This document shows, piece by piece, positions 1 to 7,374 of a stretch of 42,193 nt of DNA. The notes beneath the pieces are model-generated. The model ran no database searches. It saw nothing but the letters and a program-made list of their open reading frames with translations, and was not told the DNA's origin. The translations under genes were made by a program, and so were the position numbers. Each line of letters starts with the position of its first letter. The first letter of the stretch is position 1. Source of the DNA: a virus; IMG/VR virus record IMGVR_UViG_3300031753_000017, positions 1 to 42,193 of that record. The stretch is one strand, 5' to 3'.

Positions 1-127
1 CATGAACCGGCGGTCCTGTCCGGCCCGGTACGCGGGTCCGTTGCCGTTCAGGTCCAGCACCGCCTGGTCAACGATGCTCATGCCGGCCAAGAGGCCGCAG
101 GACTCGTCGAACTGGTCAGTGACGGCC
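1..127. repeat. Direct terminal repeat, left copy (circular assembly overlap)
   Basis: These 127 bases are identical to the last 127 bases of the window (42067-42193). The capsid reading frame continues in phase across the join: codon 121 ends exactly at base 1 and the next codon starts at 42066. The repeat is therefore most simply the overlap left when a circular or circularly permuted genome is assembled. The odd length of 127 matches a common assembler k-mer. A true physical end repeat in the middle of the capsid gene is unlikely. Confidence 0.95.
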
Positions 128-363
128 TTGCTGTTGGCAACGCCCTCGTTCACCCGGCGCCACCCGATGCTCGGCAGGCCGGTGGTGGCGGTGACGCGGT
201 GCCCCGTCGCCTGGTTGCCTTCGATGAACGGCGCGTCCTGCAACAGGGAGTTGAACTTCGTGAGTTGCTCGATGACCGCGGCTTCCGCCCCGCTCGGGTC
301 CAACGTCTTCATCACGTTGTCGAGCGTGGGGTAGCCCAGGTCAGCACTTGCTGGGGTCGGCAT
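1..363 (-). CDS. Major capsid protein, N-terminal 121 residues (gene split by window ends)
   Basis: This is the start of the major head protein; the rest is at 41437-42193. Joined across the circle the gene is 331 codons, a 330-aa protein. It starts at ATG 363 with AGGAG about nine bases upstream. The N-terminus (MPTPASADLGYPTLDNVMK...) is followed by FIEGNQATGHRVT and a GLPSIGWRRVNEGV segment. The EGN...TGH...GLP..WR order is characteristic of a small HK97-fold capsid family (gp7/Bbp17-like) found in podoviruses and some siphoviruses. It lies directly after the scaffold gene (12-base gap) and before the Bbp16-like cement gene, which is the standard head-gene order. The role is structural: hundreds of copies form the icosahedral shell around the scaffold. 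Family placement is from remembered motif similarity. Confidence 0.9.
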   Translation of the reverse strand, partial: MPTPASADLGYPTLDNVMKTLDPSGAEAAVIEQLTKFNSLLQDAPFIEGNQATGHRVTATTGLPSIGWRRVNEGVANSKAVTDQFDESCGLLAGMSIVDQAVLDLNGNGPAYRAGQDRRFM

Positions 364-375
364 GGTGTGAGGCTC

Positions 376-1056
376 CTATTTCTTCGCGTACATCTTCGGG
401 TACATGGCTTTGAGCTTCGCCTCTTCCTTCTCCTTCGGCGTGAGCTCCCCTGCTCGCGACCCAGCCGCCGCGGTCCCCCGGAAGGTGTCTTCCGAGATGG
501 CCTTGCCGACCTTTGCCAGGAGGCGCACCACTTCGGGGTGATTCCCTAGGTGCGTTTCGTTCAAGAACGTCTTCAGCGAGTCGGTCCCGAATTGCACCAT
601 GGCCTTCTGCGCCAGCGTCATGGTTTCCTTCAGGTGCTCGCCGCCGATTTCCTTGTCCGTCCTCGCCGCCTCGAGCCAAGAGGCCCGGACGTCGTTGACT
701 TCCTTCTCCTGCGTCTCCACGTCCTTGACGAAGGTGTCGACAAGCTTCTGGGCAGCCTCGCCCGCAACCTTGTGCTCCTTCGCCCACGACTTGAAGCCGT
801 CGAGAAGCGTCGCGTTCAGTTCCCGGCCCTCCGGCAGCTTGAGCACCAGGTCGCCGTCGGAGCCTTTCGGCTCGGCGCCTGTCGCAAGCGTGGTGGGTTC
901 GGGTGCTCCCCCTGGGGCCGCTGGAGGCGCCTTCGGGTCGACGGGCGGAGTCGCGCCCGGTTTGGCTGGGGCCGGCGCCGGAGGTGTGGCCGGGGCTGGC
1001 GGTACCGCGGGCGGTGCCTTTGGGTCCCCCGTGGGGGCTGGCGTCGCTTCAGGCAT
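376..1056 (-). CDS. Capsid scaffolding protein
   Basis: This 226-aa protein begins with about 55 residues made almost entirely of Pro, Ala, Thr and Gly. A charged, helical, Lys/Glu-rich body follows, then a short basic C-terminus ending MYPKMYAKK. A disordered acidic/Pro-rich N-terminus, central coiled coil and basic C-terminal hook is the usual build of a phage scaffold, whose basic tail binds the inner face of capsid subunits during prohead assembly before it leaves the shell. The position immediately upstream of the capsid gene supports this. ATG 1056 has AGGAG seven bases upstream and overlaps the end of the Bbp19-like gene by 8 bases. No protease motif is visible. The assignment rests on composition and context. 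Confidence 0.8.
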   Translation of the reverse strand: MPEATPAPTGDPKAPPAVPPAPATPPAPAPAKPGATPPVDPKAPPAAPGGAPEPTTLATGAEPKGSDGDLVLKLPEGRELNATLLDGFKSWAKEHKVAGEAAQKLVDTFVKDVETQEKEVNDVRASWLEAARTDKEIGGEHLKETMTLAQKAMVQFGTDSLKTFLNETHLGNHPEVVRLLAKVGKAISEDTFRGTAAAGSRAGELTPKEKEEAKLKAMYPKMYAKK

Positions 1057-1432
1057 TGGGTTGCTCCTCTTCGGGTTCAGCCTCGGCCTTGACCTTGGCT
1101 GTGGTGTTCAGAAGCTCGCGCTGCTTCACGCGAAGGCGGTACTCCTTGCGCAGCGCATCGAACTGCTCCGGGTGGTGGTCCTCCAGGTGCTCCACCAGCG
1201 CCTGGCCGATGGACTGGAGGCCCAGCACGTAGGTGGCGTGGGCGTTGCTCGGGTCGAAGCGGTGCTCCCCGAAGCGGCAGCGGTCGTAGATGAGCCACGA
1301 CAGGACGAACCGCCCCTGCTGCGTGGACGCCACCTCGCGGATGTTGTTGACGAGGAGCTTGGCCTCGTCCTTCTCGCGGGTCCGCAACTCGGCCTGCGCC
1401 TTCTCGTTGGAGAGGAAGCCCTCTTTAGGCAT
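1049..1432 (-). CDS. Bbp19-like phage structural accessory protein
   Basis: This 127-aa protein has the pattern GRFVLSWLIYDRCRFGEH....S.AHATYVLGLQSIGQALVEHL. It resembles Bbp19, a small conserved protein encoded next to the portal and scaffold in Bordetella phage BPP-1 and many podoviruses. Its exact role is not established; the position between portal and scaffold suggests head assembly or the head-tail vertex. It starts at ATG 1432, overlapping the stop of the zinc-finger gene (ATGCCTAA), and overlaps the scaffold start by 8 bases, so all three are probably translationally coupled. The acidic C-terminus (AEAEPEEEQPNA) is low-complexity. Family call from recalled motif similarity only. Confidence 0.7.
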   Translation of the reverse strand: MPKEGFLSNEKAQAELRTREKDEAKLLVNNIREVASTQQGRFVLSWLIYDRCRFGEHRFDPSNAHATYVLGLQSIGQALVEHLEDHHPEQFDALRKEYRLRVKQRELLNTTAKVKAEAEPEEEQPNA

Positions 1433-1595
1433 GGCCCTTGACCTCCAGCGCGCCCGCGTGCGCCTTCTTGGTGTGCTCCACCAAGTCGTACGAGGTCCGC
1501 GCCCGCCAGTCGCAGTAGCCGCAGCGCCAGGTCTTCTTGCGGATTTTCACGCCTGGTCCGAACTCAAGCTCGTCGATGTCGGCCGCGAGGCTCAT
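1425..1595 (-). CDS. C2H2 zinc-finger miniprotein, 56 aa
   Basis: ATG 1595 overlaps the portal stop (ATGA) and is preceded by a GGGGGGAA purine run. The stop at 1425 overlaps the Bbp19-like start. The protein contains WRCGYCDW...YDLVEHTKKAH, that is Cys-x2-Cys-x12-His-x4-His, which is the spacing of a classical C2H2 zinc finger. Only a short acidic N-terminus and a short tail flank it. A single finger rarely gives strong sequence-specific DNA binding, so protein or RNA contact, or a structural role near the portal, is equally possible. The perfect fit between two coupled genes argues that it is real. Function unknown. Confidence 0.75.
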   Translation of the reverse strand: MSLAADIDELEFGPGVKIRKKTWRCGYCDWRARTSYDLVEHTKKAHAGALEVKGHA

Positions 1596-3376
1596 GCGTT
1601 CCCCCCGCCAGCGGCCGCGGCGGGACCCCCGAGGGACTGAAGAATCCGCGTGAGCCCGTTGTCGCCGGCCATGTCGGCGCCCGAGGCGTCCTTCATCGCC
1701 TTGGCTCCGGTGGCCATCGCCTGGCCCTGTGCGGCCGCCTGCTGTTGCTGCGCCCGCTGCTGCCGGAGCGCCTGGAGCTGCTCCGCCGTCACCAGCATCC
1801 CGGTCTTGACGCCCGAGAGGTCGGCCGCCTCGCGCACCATCGCGTCCACGTCGAGGTTGTCCGCCGCGTCGGGGCGAACCTGCGCCAGCGTTGTGGTGAA
1901 GCTCGTCAACGTCTGGAGGTTCGTCAGCCCCAACATCTTCTGCGCCTGGGCCATGATGCTGATGAAGTCCACCCGCATCCCTTGCCCGAGAATCTCCTGC
2001 GGCGGCGGCGGCAACTCCCCGCGTCGGAGCAGCTCGTTGAAGTTCCGCTCGATGATGGGGGAGAGCCCCTCGCCGTGGATTTTCTCGACCACCGGCCCGA
2101 GCTGGAGGAGCTTCTCCTCCTTCTGCTCGGTGATTTCCGTCGCGGTGCGCTCGGGGTCCTGGTCGCCTTGGCGGAGGATGGCGAGCCAGAGGTCCGCGTA
2201 GTACGTCTCGTCAATCCGCTTGACGTGGCGGTCGATGCTGTTGTCCACCGCCTCAATGGCGGCGGGGTTCATCGTGATGGCCGGCTCGAACTTCTGTCCG
2301 CCCTGCACCACGTCCACGTACGTCACGTCACCTGGGAGCATCGACGCCCGCGCGGCTCGGAGCGACGTCGGCCCCACCATCGGGGGGTTCGCAATCTTGT
2401 CCACCACCTGCGCCTTGCGCCGCTCGAGCAGCTGGAGCGCCCGGGTGTCCCCGAGGCCGAGCATGCCGGGGCAGTTGGTGCCGTAGACGTCGTCGGCAAG
2501 CCTGTCCCACCGCGGGGCGATGGCCGGGAACTCGTGGAAGCCTCCCTCCGAAAGCAAGCCCAGCTGCTCCCCGGAGTAGCCGCTCGTTTCGGCGTTGGGC
2601 CCCGTGTAGCCGGCGAGTCCGGTCTCGAACCACGCGGACCTCCACGGCATCCCGCGGTAGTCCCGCGCCTCGGCCACCTTGCCGACGTTCGGCTCGACGG
2701 CGTGGCAGATGAAAACCCAGTAGTCGTAGTTGCCGCGGGCGTAGGCGTTCTTGACGTAGAGCGAGCAACGGGAGAGCCCGAACTTCTCCACAACTTGCCC
2801 CACCGTCATGTTGAACTCGCGGTACAGCGTGTCGATTTTCAGCCGCGAGGACTGCGCCAGCATGTACTGCCCCACCGGCACCCCGTAGTACCGGATGACG
2901 TCGTCCTGGTCCGCCTCGAGCAGCTGGGGCGCGGTTCCGAGCAGCGCCAGCGAGGCGTACATCTGCGGCAGGACGTCGTAGAGGTTCGAGTTGGTGAAGA
3001 CCGAGTACAGCCGCCGCGTGACGTGCTCGAGCCAGTCCTTCACCGGGTCGAACTCGTTCAGGTCCGGGTCGTGGGTGGCGAGCTTGAACCACGGTCGCGC
3101 TGGCGACGTCATGCCAGACATCATCCCGGAGACGAGCGTGCGCAGGGCGATGCTCGCGGCCGGGTTGATGATGGCCCAGGTGCGTTTGGTGCCGCGGTTC
3201 CTGTCGGTGGGGATGAAACGGCCAATCCACGGCGAGACGTGCTCCGACAAGTCTCTCCAATGGGTCCACCACGTCGAGCGCTCGTTCCGCAGCACCGACA
3301 GCCTGCGGATGTAGTGCTCCCGGAGACTCTTGCCGTCCCCTGGCTGCGCGTCGATAGTGGACCCTCCCTCGTACAT
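1592..3376 (-). CDS. Portal protein (head-to-tail connector, T7 gp8-like family)
   Basis: This 594-aa protein forms the twelve-subunit ring at the vertex through which DNA is packaged and ejected. Recognisable segments include LREHYIRRLSVLRNERSTWWTHWRDLSEHVSPW near the N-terminus, the INPAASIALRTLVSGMMSGMTSPARPWFKL block and LGLGDTRALQLLERRKAQVVDKIANPP in the middle, typical of the bacteriophage head-to-tail connecting protein family. The C-terminus is a Gln/Ala-rich helix ending in Gly/Ala. ATG 3376 is chosen because AAGG lies about seven bases upstream and it lies beyond the end of the preceding gene (3384). An earlier in-frame start at 3424 would add a Ser-rich 16-residue extension inside that gene. 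The stop overlaps the zinc-finger gene start. Confidence 0.93.
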   Translation of the reverse strand: MYEGGSTIDAQPGDGKSLREHYIRRLSVLRNERSTWWTHWRDLSEHVSPWIGRFIPTDRNRGTKRTWAIINPAASIALRTLVSGMMSGMTSPARPWFKLATHDPDLNEFDPVKDWLEHVTRRLYSVFTNSNLYDVLPQMYASLALLGTAPQLLEADQDDVIRYYGVPVGQYMLAQSSRLKIDTLYREFNMTVGQVVEKFGLSRCSLYVKNAYARGNYDYWVFICHAVEPNVGKVAEARDYRGMPWRSAWFETGLAGYTGPNAETSGYSGEQLGLLSEGGFHEFPAIAPRWDRLADDVYGTNCPGMLGLGDTRALQLLERRKAQVVDKIANPPMVGPTSLRAARASMLPGDVTYVDVVQGGQKFEPAITMNPAAIEAVDNSIDRHVKRIDETYYADLWLAILRQGDQDPERTATEITEQKEEKLLQLGPVVEKIHGEGLSPIIERNFNELLRRGELPPPPQEILGQGMRVDFISIMAQAQKMLGLTNLQTLTSFTTTLAQVRPDAADNLDVDAMVREAADLSGVKTGMLVTAEQLQALRQQRAQQQQAAAQGQAMATGAKAMKDASGADMAGDNGLTRILQSLGGPAAAAGGGNA

Positions 3377-3383
3377 TCGCGCC

Positions 3384-3926
3384 TTATTCGGTGACGAGCT
3401 TGACGACGATGCCGACGCCGGCATCGAGCGTGCCGGACTGCTGGAGGTTCTCGCCAGTCCAGGTGTACCGCTCGCCCTTCACGCCGGAGAGCGGCAGCGG
3501 CCCGACGTTGTAGTAGAGCCGGTTGACGTTCAGGGCGATGTTCTTCCCGCCTTGGCCGCCGTCAACCTCGATGTCGAACGCTGGGCACCGCGCGATCACC
3601 GACGGGGTGCAGGTGCCGTCGCTGTTGATGGCCGCATTCGGGTCGCAGACGAAATGCTGGCAGCGCAGCCAAGAGATGTCCGAGGCGTTCAGGAACGTGT
3701 TGGTGCCGGTGCCCGCGATAGACAGGTCGGCGTAGTTCTTGGCAACGCCGCCGAAACCGGATGTCAGCACCGGGCAACCGTCCCCGGCGGCGGGCGCGTA
3801 CGTCATGCCGTTGGTGCCGTTGCCGATTTGCACCTGCTCGAACACGCAGACGCTGCCGGCGAGAGCAACCGAGGCGGCCAACAACCAGGCGACGAAAGCA
3901 AAGTGTTTCACGGTTCGTCCTTTCAC
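3384..3926 (-). CDS. Secreted phage protein with signal peptide, 180 aa, unknown function
   Basis: The N-terminus MKGRTVKHFAFVAWLLAASVALAG has the basic, hydrophobic and AxA regions of a Sec signal peptide, with likely cleavage after ALA at about residue 23. The mature part is Gly/Ser/Asn/Thr-rich with about six cysteines (SVCVFEQ, DGCPVL, RCQHFVC, GTCTP, RCPAF), suggesting disulfides formed in the periplasm, and a predicted beta-rich body. The family is not recognised. ATG 3926 overlaps the upstream stop (ATGA). An exported protein between terminase and portal is unusual, because this position normally holds head genes. A virion decoration acquiring disulfides, or an envelope protein altering the infected host surface, are both open. 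Confidence 0.8.
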   Translation of the reverse strand: MKGRTVKHFAFVAWLLAASVALAGSVCVFEQVQIGNGTNGMTYAPAAGDGCPVLTSGFGGVAKNYADLSIAGTGTNTFLNASDISWLRCQHFVCDPNAAINSDGTCTPSVIARCPAFDIEVDGGQGGKNIALNVNRLYYNVGPLPLSGVKGERYTWTGENLQQSGTLDAGVGIVVKLVTE

Positions 3927-4234
3927 GACCCGAGCAGGGTCTTCAGCGGTGTTCCGGCGTCAAGGTTGGCGCCGGTTGAGAGTGTCGAGGCAACGCCCTG
4001 GCCGAGCAGGCCCTGGACGACGGCGCGCTTCTTTGCGCGGGCGGCAGCCTGGGTGACGTCGAGGACGCCGGGGGTTTTCGCGAGGCCGGCGGACTTCAGT
4101 GTTGAGCCGCCGAACGGGTTGCCGATCGCCATCAGCGCGTCGCGCTTGGCGGGGTCGCCGCCGCTCTGGCGCTGGTAGTTCGCGAACGAGGCAACTCCTG
4201 GGTCGTTGATTCCGCCCTTGATGTTCATCCCCAT
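3923..4234 (-). CDS. Small phage protein between terminase and portal, 103 aa, unknown
   Basis: ATG 4234 shares its A with the terminase stop (TAATG), a tight coupling that fixes the start better than the in-frame codon at 4255, which lies inside the terminase gene. The protein is Gly/Ala/Lys-rich: a short Gly-rich N-terminus, NPFGGSTLKSAGLAK in the middle, and a basic Ala-rich helix (TQAAARAKKRAVVQ) before a Gly/Leu C-terminus. No domain is recognised. Small proteins at this place in BPP-1-like phages are often of unknown function; a minor virion component is the simplest guess. Confidence 0.65.
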   Translation of the reverse strand: MGMNIKGGINDPGVASFANYQRQSGGDPAKRDALMAIGNPFGGSTLKSAGLAKTPGVLDVTQAAARAKKRAVVQGLLGQGVASTLSTGANLDAGTPLKTLLGS

Positions 4235-5724
4235 TACGCGCTCACCCGCCCCCACGGGTCGTACTCGCTGACGTACCCGCCGCCAGTCTCAGGGCGGTCA
4301 CGCACCAGCCCGGCCCGCTCCAGCGGGTCGTACTCCGACACCACGCGCGCAGCCTGGCTCGACAGCCGCTCGCCCCGCGGCACCACCGGCATGGCGAAGG
4401 TGTAGGACAGCGCGTCGGCGCGGTTCGGCGAGGACAGCCCCCGGCGCTTCATCTCCTCCTTCGTCTCGAGCTTCAGCTCGTTCTTGCCGTTGAACCCCAT
4501 CTCGGGACCAATCAGCTCCGCGCGCAGCTTCGGGTCGTTAGGGAGACAACCCTCCTTCTTGACCCACTGCGCCATCTGCCACCACACCTCGGCGCGCCGG
4601 TTGAAGCAGCGCGGGTCCGGCCGTAGCGGCCGCTGTGCCGAGTCGACAGCGAAGCAGGGGTAGCCGAGCTGAATCAGTCGGTCCGCCACCCCCGCGCCGA
4701 CTCCGCACGCATCCACGAAAATGGCATCGGCCTTGAAGTCGTCGGCCTCGAGCGCCACCTGTCCGGCCAGGGTCATGGTGTCGATGCCAGAGAGCACCCG
4801 GGGGGGCCACACTGCGCGACCTTGGCGGCGCAGAATCACGTTCTCGTCGTCGCCGAAGCGGGCCACGTCCACCCCGATGACCTTCGGCTCCGACATGAAC
4901 TCGGATGGCTTGATGGTCCGGCGCACGGCGTCGTCCACGTCGCCGGGGCCGAGGAGCTTGGAGCTGGAGCGCGGCGGGAACTTCCCGAAGACGTTCACCA
5001 GCACAATCGGGTGGTCGCGGCCGTACTTCTCAATCTGCTCCCGCGCCCACTCGATGGTCACCCTGGGCGCGCGGGTCGGGCTGTCGGGGTCGCCGTTGAC
5101 CTCGAATATCCGCCAGAGGTTTCGCTCGCGGGTCACCGCGTCACCCAGCGCCGAGTCGATGTCCGTGGTGTTGCCGGCCAGCAGCAGGTGCGTGTCCCCG
5201 CCGTTCGCCAGCACCGCGTCGGCCGCGGCTACCACCGCGCGGGGCATGCCGCCGGCCTCGTCCGCTACCGCGAGGACGTGCTCGCCGTGGGTGCCGGCGA
5301 GGGTGTTGGACTGCTGTGTAGCGTCGGCGGACTTGCTCCACTGCCGCGCGGACGCCCACCACTCCTCTGGCGAGTCGTTGGCGAAGACGCGCGAGGCCGT
5401 CCAGGTGAACTGCGACGTCAGAACGGGGCTCTCCTTCTGCCACTTCTTCAGCTCCGCCCAGAGGTTGTCGCGCAGGTTCTCGCCGGTGATGGACACGCAC
5501 GGGACTTTGGGGAACGGCCGCGTCATCAGGAACAGCCAGATGAGCCACGCCAGCACCGTCGTCTTGCCGGGGCCCTTGCTCGCGCACAGCGCCACCCGCG
5601 GATTCGAGTTGAACGCGGACAGCACCTCGTCCTGCCAAGCGTCGGGCTCGGCCTTGAGGCACTTGCGCACGAAGACGTTAGGCTCGGCGCGCCAGAGGCG
5701 CAGCGTTGAGACGCTTGCATTCAC
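4234..5724 (-). CDS. terL: Terminase large subunit (packaging ATPase-nuclease)
   Basis: This 496-aa protein is the packaging motor that cuts concatemeric DNA and pumps it through the portal. The ATPase half has a deviant Walker A, CASKGPGKTT (residues 47-56), Walker B VLAVADEA with D157-E158, and a coupling motif LLLAGNTT (181-188). The nuclease half has the RNase-H-fold acidic residues D287 in VIGVDVARFGDD, D339 in AIFVDACGVG and D438 in SPNRADAL. Length and motif order are normal. It starts at GTG 5724 in a GTGA overlap with the upstream gene. The small subunit is separated from it by four small genes rather than being adjacent. The packaging mode (headful or cos) cannot be read from this sequence. 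Confidence 0.95.
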   Translation of the reverse strand: MNASVSTLRLWRAEPNVFVRKCLKAEPDAWQDEVLSAFNSNPRVALCASKGPGKTTVLAWLIWLFLMTRPFPKVPCVSITGENLRDNLWAELKKWQKESPVLTSQFTWTASRVFANDSPEEWWASARQWSKSADATQQSNTLAGTHGEHVLAVADEAGGMPRAVVAAADAVLANGGDTHLLLAGNTTDIDSALGDAVTRERNLWRIFEVNGDPDSPTRAPRVTIEWAREQIEKYGRDHPIVLVNVFGKFPPRSSSKLLGPGDVDDAVRRTIKPSEFMSEPKVIGVDVARFGDDENVILRRQGRAVWPPRVLSGIDTMTLAGQVALEADDFKADAIFVDACGVGAGVADRLIQLGYPCFAVDSAQRPLRPDPRCFNRRAEVWWQMAQWVKKEGCLPNDPKLRAELIGPEMGFNGKNELKLETKEEMKRRGLSSPNRADALSYTFAMPVVPRGERLSSQAARVVSEYDPLERAGLVRDRPETGGGYVSEYDPWGRVSA

Positions 5725-6074
5725 GCCTTGACCACCTTCGCCTCGGCTTCGGCCTCAAGCTTGGCCAGGCGCAGCGCGAACGCCGGGTCGTTGTGCGCCC
5801 GCCACGCCGCCTCGCGCATGCAGACGGCTTGGACGAGCAGCCGCGTTGCGTTGTCGCCGTGGTTGTTCTCGCGGCACCACGTCAGCTCGTGCGAAATCAG
5901 GTACCGCAGGTGGACCGGGACGTTCTTGAAGTGCTCGGCGCAGAACTGGTGCGGCGGGTCAATCTCGACGCCGCAGTCCACGGCGATGCAGTGGTTCATC
6001 CGCCTGAGCGGCTGGCCCGCCGGGTCAACGAGCTTGCCGCTGCCGTTGGCCGACTTGATGATGGGGTCGGTCAA
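5721..6074 (-). CDS. Small zinc-binding phage protein, 117 aa
   Basis: The core is HCIAVDCGVEIDPPHQFCAEHFKNVP, with Cys-x4-Cys and Cys-x2-His ligands, followed by VHLRYLISHELTW and a charged C-terminal helix. This resembles the widespread small phage proteins in which a Cys4/Cys3His knuckle ends in C..H....VP..L; their role is unknown. The chosen start is TTG 6074, because GGGAGG lies seven bases upstream and the codon forms a TTGA overlap with the preceding stop. An ATG at 6089 is possible but has no good ribosome site. It is coupled to the terminase by GTGA. Confidence 0.7.
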   Translation of the reverse strand: MTDPIIKSANGSGKLVDPAGQPLRRMNHCIAVDCGVEIDPPHQFCAEHFKNVPVHLRYLISHELTWCRENNHGDNATRLLVQAVCMREAAWRAHNDPAFALRLAKLEAEAEAKVVKA

Positions 6075-6253
6075 GCCGTAGCCTCCCATGCGTCGAGCAT
6101 CTCGGTGATCGTCACGCTCGGGGCAACGCGGTGACCGTACTTGCCGGTGCTGGCATTGGCCCACACCCGGATGCACGCGAGGTACGCGATGCGCCGCGGC
6201 AGCAGCGTAAACGCCACCCACCAAGCCAGCCTATCGCTCCAGCGCTCGGTCAC
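6071..6253 (-). CDS. Small conserved phage protein, 60 aa
   Basis: The pattern TERWSDRLAWWVAFTLLPRRIAYLACIRVWANASTGKYG...P..T..EMLDAW matches a very common short phage protein that has a WWVA..LPRR..Y.A.IR core. Its function is unknown; an amphipathic, partly hydrophobic helix makes membrane or protein association possible. It starts at GTG 6253 in a GTGA overlap with the upstream gene and ends in a TTGA overlap with the next. Confidence 0.7.
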   Translation of the reverse strand: MTERWSDRLAWWVAFTLLPRRIAYLACIRVWANASTGKYGHRVAPSVTITEMLDAWEATA

Positions 6254-6522
6254 TTCGGCTTGTAACTGCCCGTGAATCCGCCCGGGCTCGTCTGTGGCCG
6301 CGGTGTCGGCCGGCTCTTCCCCTGGTTGTACCGCTCGCCACCACCGGCCGCGGGAGCGCCATCGGTCGGCTGCTCGGCGTCGTCAGCGTCACCGTCGTGG
6401 TCCGCGTACGTCCCGATGCCGTGGCCCAGGTGGCTGGTGCCGCCGTGCGTCCGGCCCACCTTGCGCACCGGGGTGGGCTCGTAGCAACCGGCGCCCTCGT
6501 ACTCGTCTTCGTAGTCCGGCAT
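6250..6522 (-). CDS. Hydrophilic hypothetical protein, 90 aa
   Basis: Gly, Pro, Asp and charged residues dominate (EDEYEGAGCYEP, HDGDADDAEQP, SRPTPRPQTSPGG) and no hydrophobic core is seen, so the chain is probably disordered. ATG 6522 follows the previous stop by three bases. No family is recognised. Support comes from the compact operon fit and the GTGA overlap with the next gene. Confidence 0.55.
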   Translation of the reverse strand: MPDYEDEYEGAGCYEPTPVRKVGRTHGGTSHLGHGIGTYADHDGDADDAEQPTDGAPAAGGGERYNQGKSRPTPRPQTSPGGFTGSYKPK

Positions 6523-6525
6523 GGC

Positions 6526-6687
6526 TTACGGTCCTTTCTTGGGCAACGGTTTGACGCCTGGCCCCGGCGGGATGATGCCCGGGTCGACCTTGGTGCTGCT
6601 CTCGCGACCAGAGTGCTCCACGCGCGTCGGCGAGTAGTTGCCGGCGCCGCCGAAGCCTGCGTGGGTGTTGCCCTTGGGGTGGTTCAT
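6526..6687 (-). CDS. Small hypothetical protein, 53 aa
   Basis: ATG 6687 overlaps the small-terminase stop (ATGA) and has AAGGA a few bases upstream. The sequence MNHPKGNTHAGFGGAGNY...PGIIPPGPGVKPLPKKGP is Gly/Pro-rich and basic, with no recognised domain. Its Gly/Pro/Lys character is like that of the next gene, and both may be short unstructured proteins. Confidence 0.6.
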   Translation of the reverse strand: MNHPKGNTHAGFGGAGNYSPTRVEHSGRESSTKVDPGIIPPGPGVKPLPKKGP

Positions 6688-7085
6688 TCGTCCTTCTCCT
6701 CTTCCATCGACGCCAGGACCATCTTCTCGAGCGTGAGGTTGACGTCGTGGACGTGCTTCTCGACGAATGCGGCCTGCGACTTGCCGAGGAGGTCGGAAGC
6801 CTTCAGGCGAACGTTGTCGTCCTTGGAATCGTTGCGCGTGTAGCCCGTCCAAAACTCCTGTAATTCCGCAACGTCAGCGATGTTCGCGCGAGCAGCCTTA
6901 GCGTTCGCCTTAGCGATTTCGGCCCTGACGTTAGGGTTCCGTAACAAACGCGACGCTGTGACGGCGGCCGAGCTCGGAGAGTTGGGGGAATACCCGGCCC
7001 TAAGCGCTGCCTGTGTCGCGTTGAAGTCCTTCAGGTATTCCCGCGCAAACGCCAGTTGCTTTGAGCCGATGTCTTCCTTGCCCAC
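6684..7085 (-). CDS. terS: Terminase small subunit
   Basis: This 133-aa protein matches the Terminase_2 family. SKQLAFAREYLKDFNATQAALRAGYSPNSPSSAAVTASRLLRNPNVRAEI is the typical N-terminal helix-turn-helix region that binds viral DNA, followed by a helical oligomerisation region and an acidic C-terminus (SMEEEKDE) likely to contact the large subunit. It starts at GTG 7085, and the family N-terminus begins right there, but the ribosome site is weak (GAAGAAT about ten bases upstream). Its first 86 bases overlap the end of the upstream gene in another frame. It recognises DNA for packaging together with TerL at 4234-5724. Confidence 0.9.
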   Translation of the reverse strand: MGKEDIGSKQLAFAREYLKDFNATQAALRAGYSPNSPSSAAVTASRLLRNPNVRAEIAKANAKAARANIADVAELQEFWTGYTRNDSKDDNVRLKASDLLGKSQAAFVEKHVHDVNLTLEKMVLASMEEEKDE

Positions 7086-7374
7086 GCTGCCGATTCTTCT
7101 TGCGCTTGGGGAGTTTTTCCAACCGCGACGAAATCCAGGCGAGGCAGTGCTTCCGAATGCGGTCCTTCACGCGCACGAAGTCCTCGTCAGACTCGGCCAG
7201 CGCGTAGTCGGCAACGGCGCGCCAGAACTGTTGCGCGGGCCCCAGGCCGTAGTCGTGCAGCGGCCGGAGTTGCTGTCCGCGCTTGGCCTGCCAGCGGTGG
7301 CCTTCGCACAGGTCGCGGCTGCGCTCGGCCTCGCGTTCGCAGTCGGGGCCGCGGCAGGTCAAAGGTCCGTCCAT
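7000..7374 (-). CDS. Zinc-knuckle phage protein, 124 aa, overlapping terS
   Basis: The N-terminus TCRGPDCEREAERSRDLCEGHRWQAKRGQQLRPL is the C-x4-C...C-x2-H knuckle with a basic helix seen at the front of many HNH endonucleases and in stand-alone small phage proteins. No HNH catalytic core follows here. A helical region (FWRAVADYALAESDEDFVRVKDRIRKHCLAWI) and a strongly basic tail (KLPKRKKNRQRGQGRHRLK) follow instead, compatible with nucleic-acid binding. ATG 7374 overlaps the end of the previous gene by 16 bases; TTG 7362 in a TTGA overlap is an alternative. The last 28 codons lie over the terS start in a different frame, so the C-terminus could be the result of a lost stop. Confidence 0.6.
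   Translation of the reverse strand: MDGPLTCRGPDCEREAERSRDLCEGHRWQAKRGQQLRPLHDYGLGPAQQFWRAVADYALAESDEDFVRVKDRIRKHCLAWISSRLEKLPKRKKNRQRGQGRHRLKATGVCAGIPEGLQRDTGSA

Noticed and set aside
1745-3394. 549-codon open frame on the + strand opposite the portal gene
   Set aside because: It is a GC-driven shadow: the protein is an Arg/His/Val/Leu-rich composition typical of antisense frames in GC-rich genes, and the portal on the other strand is clearly real.
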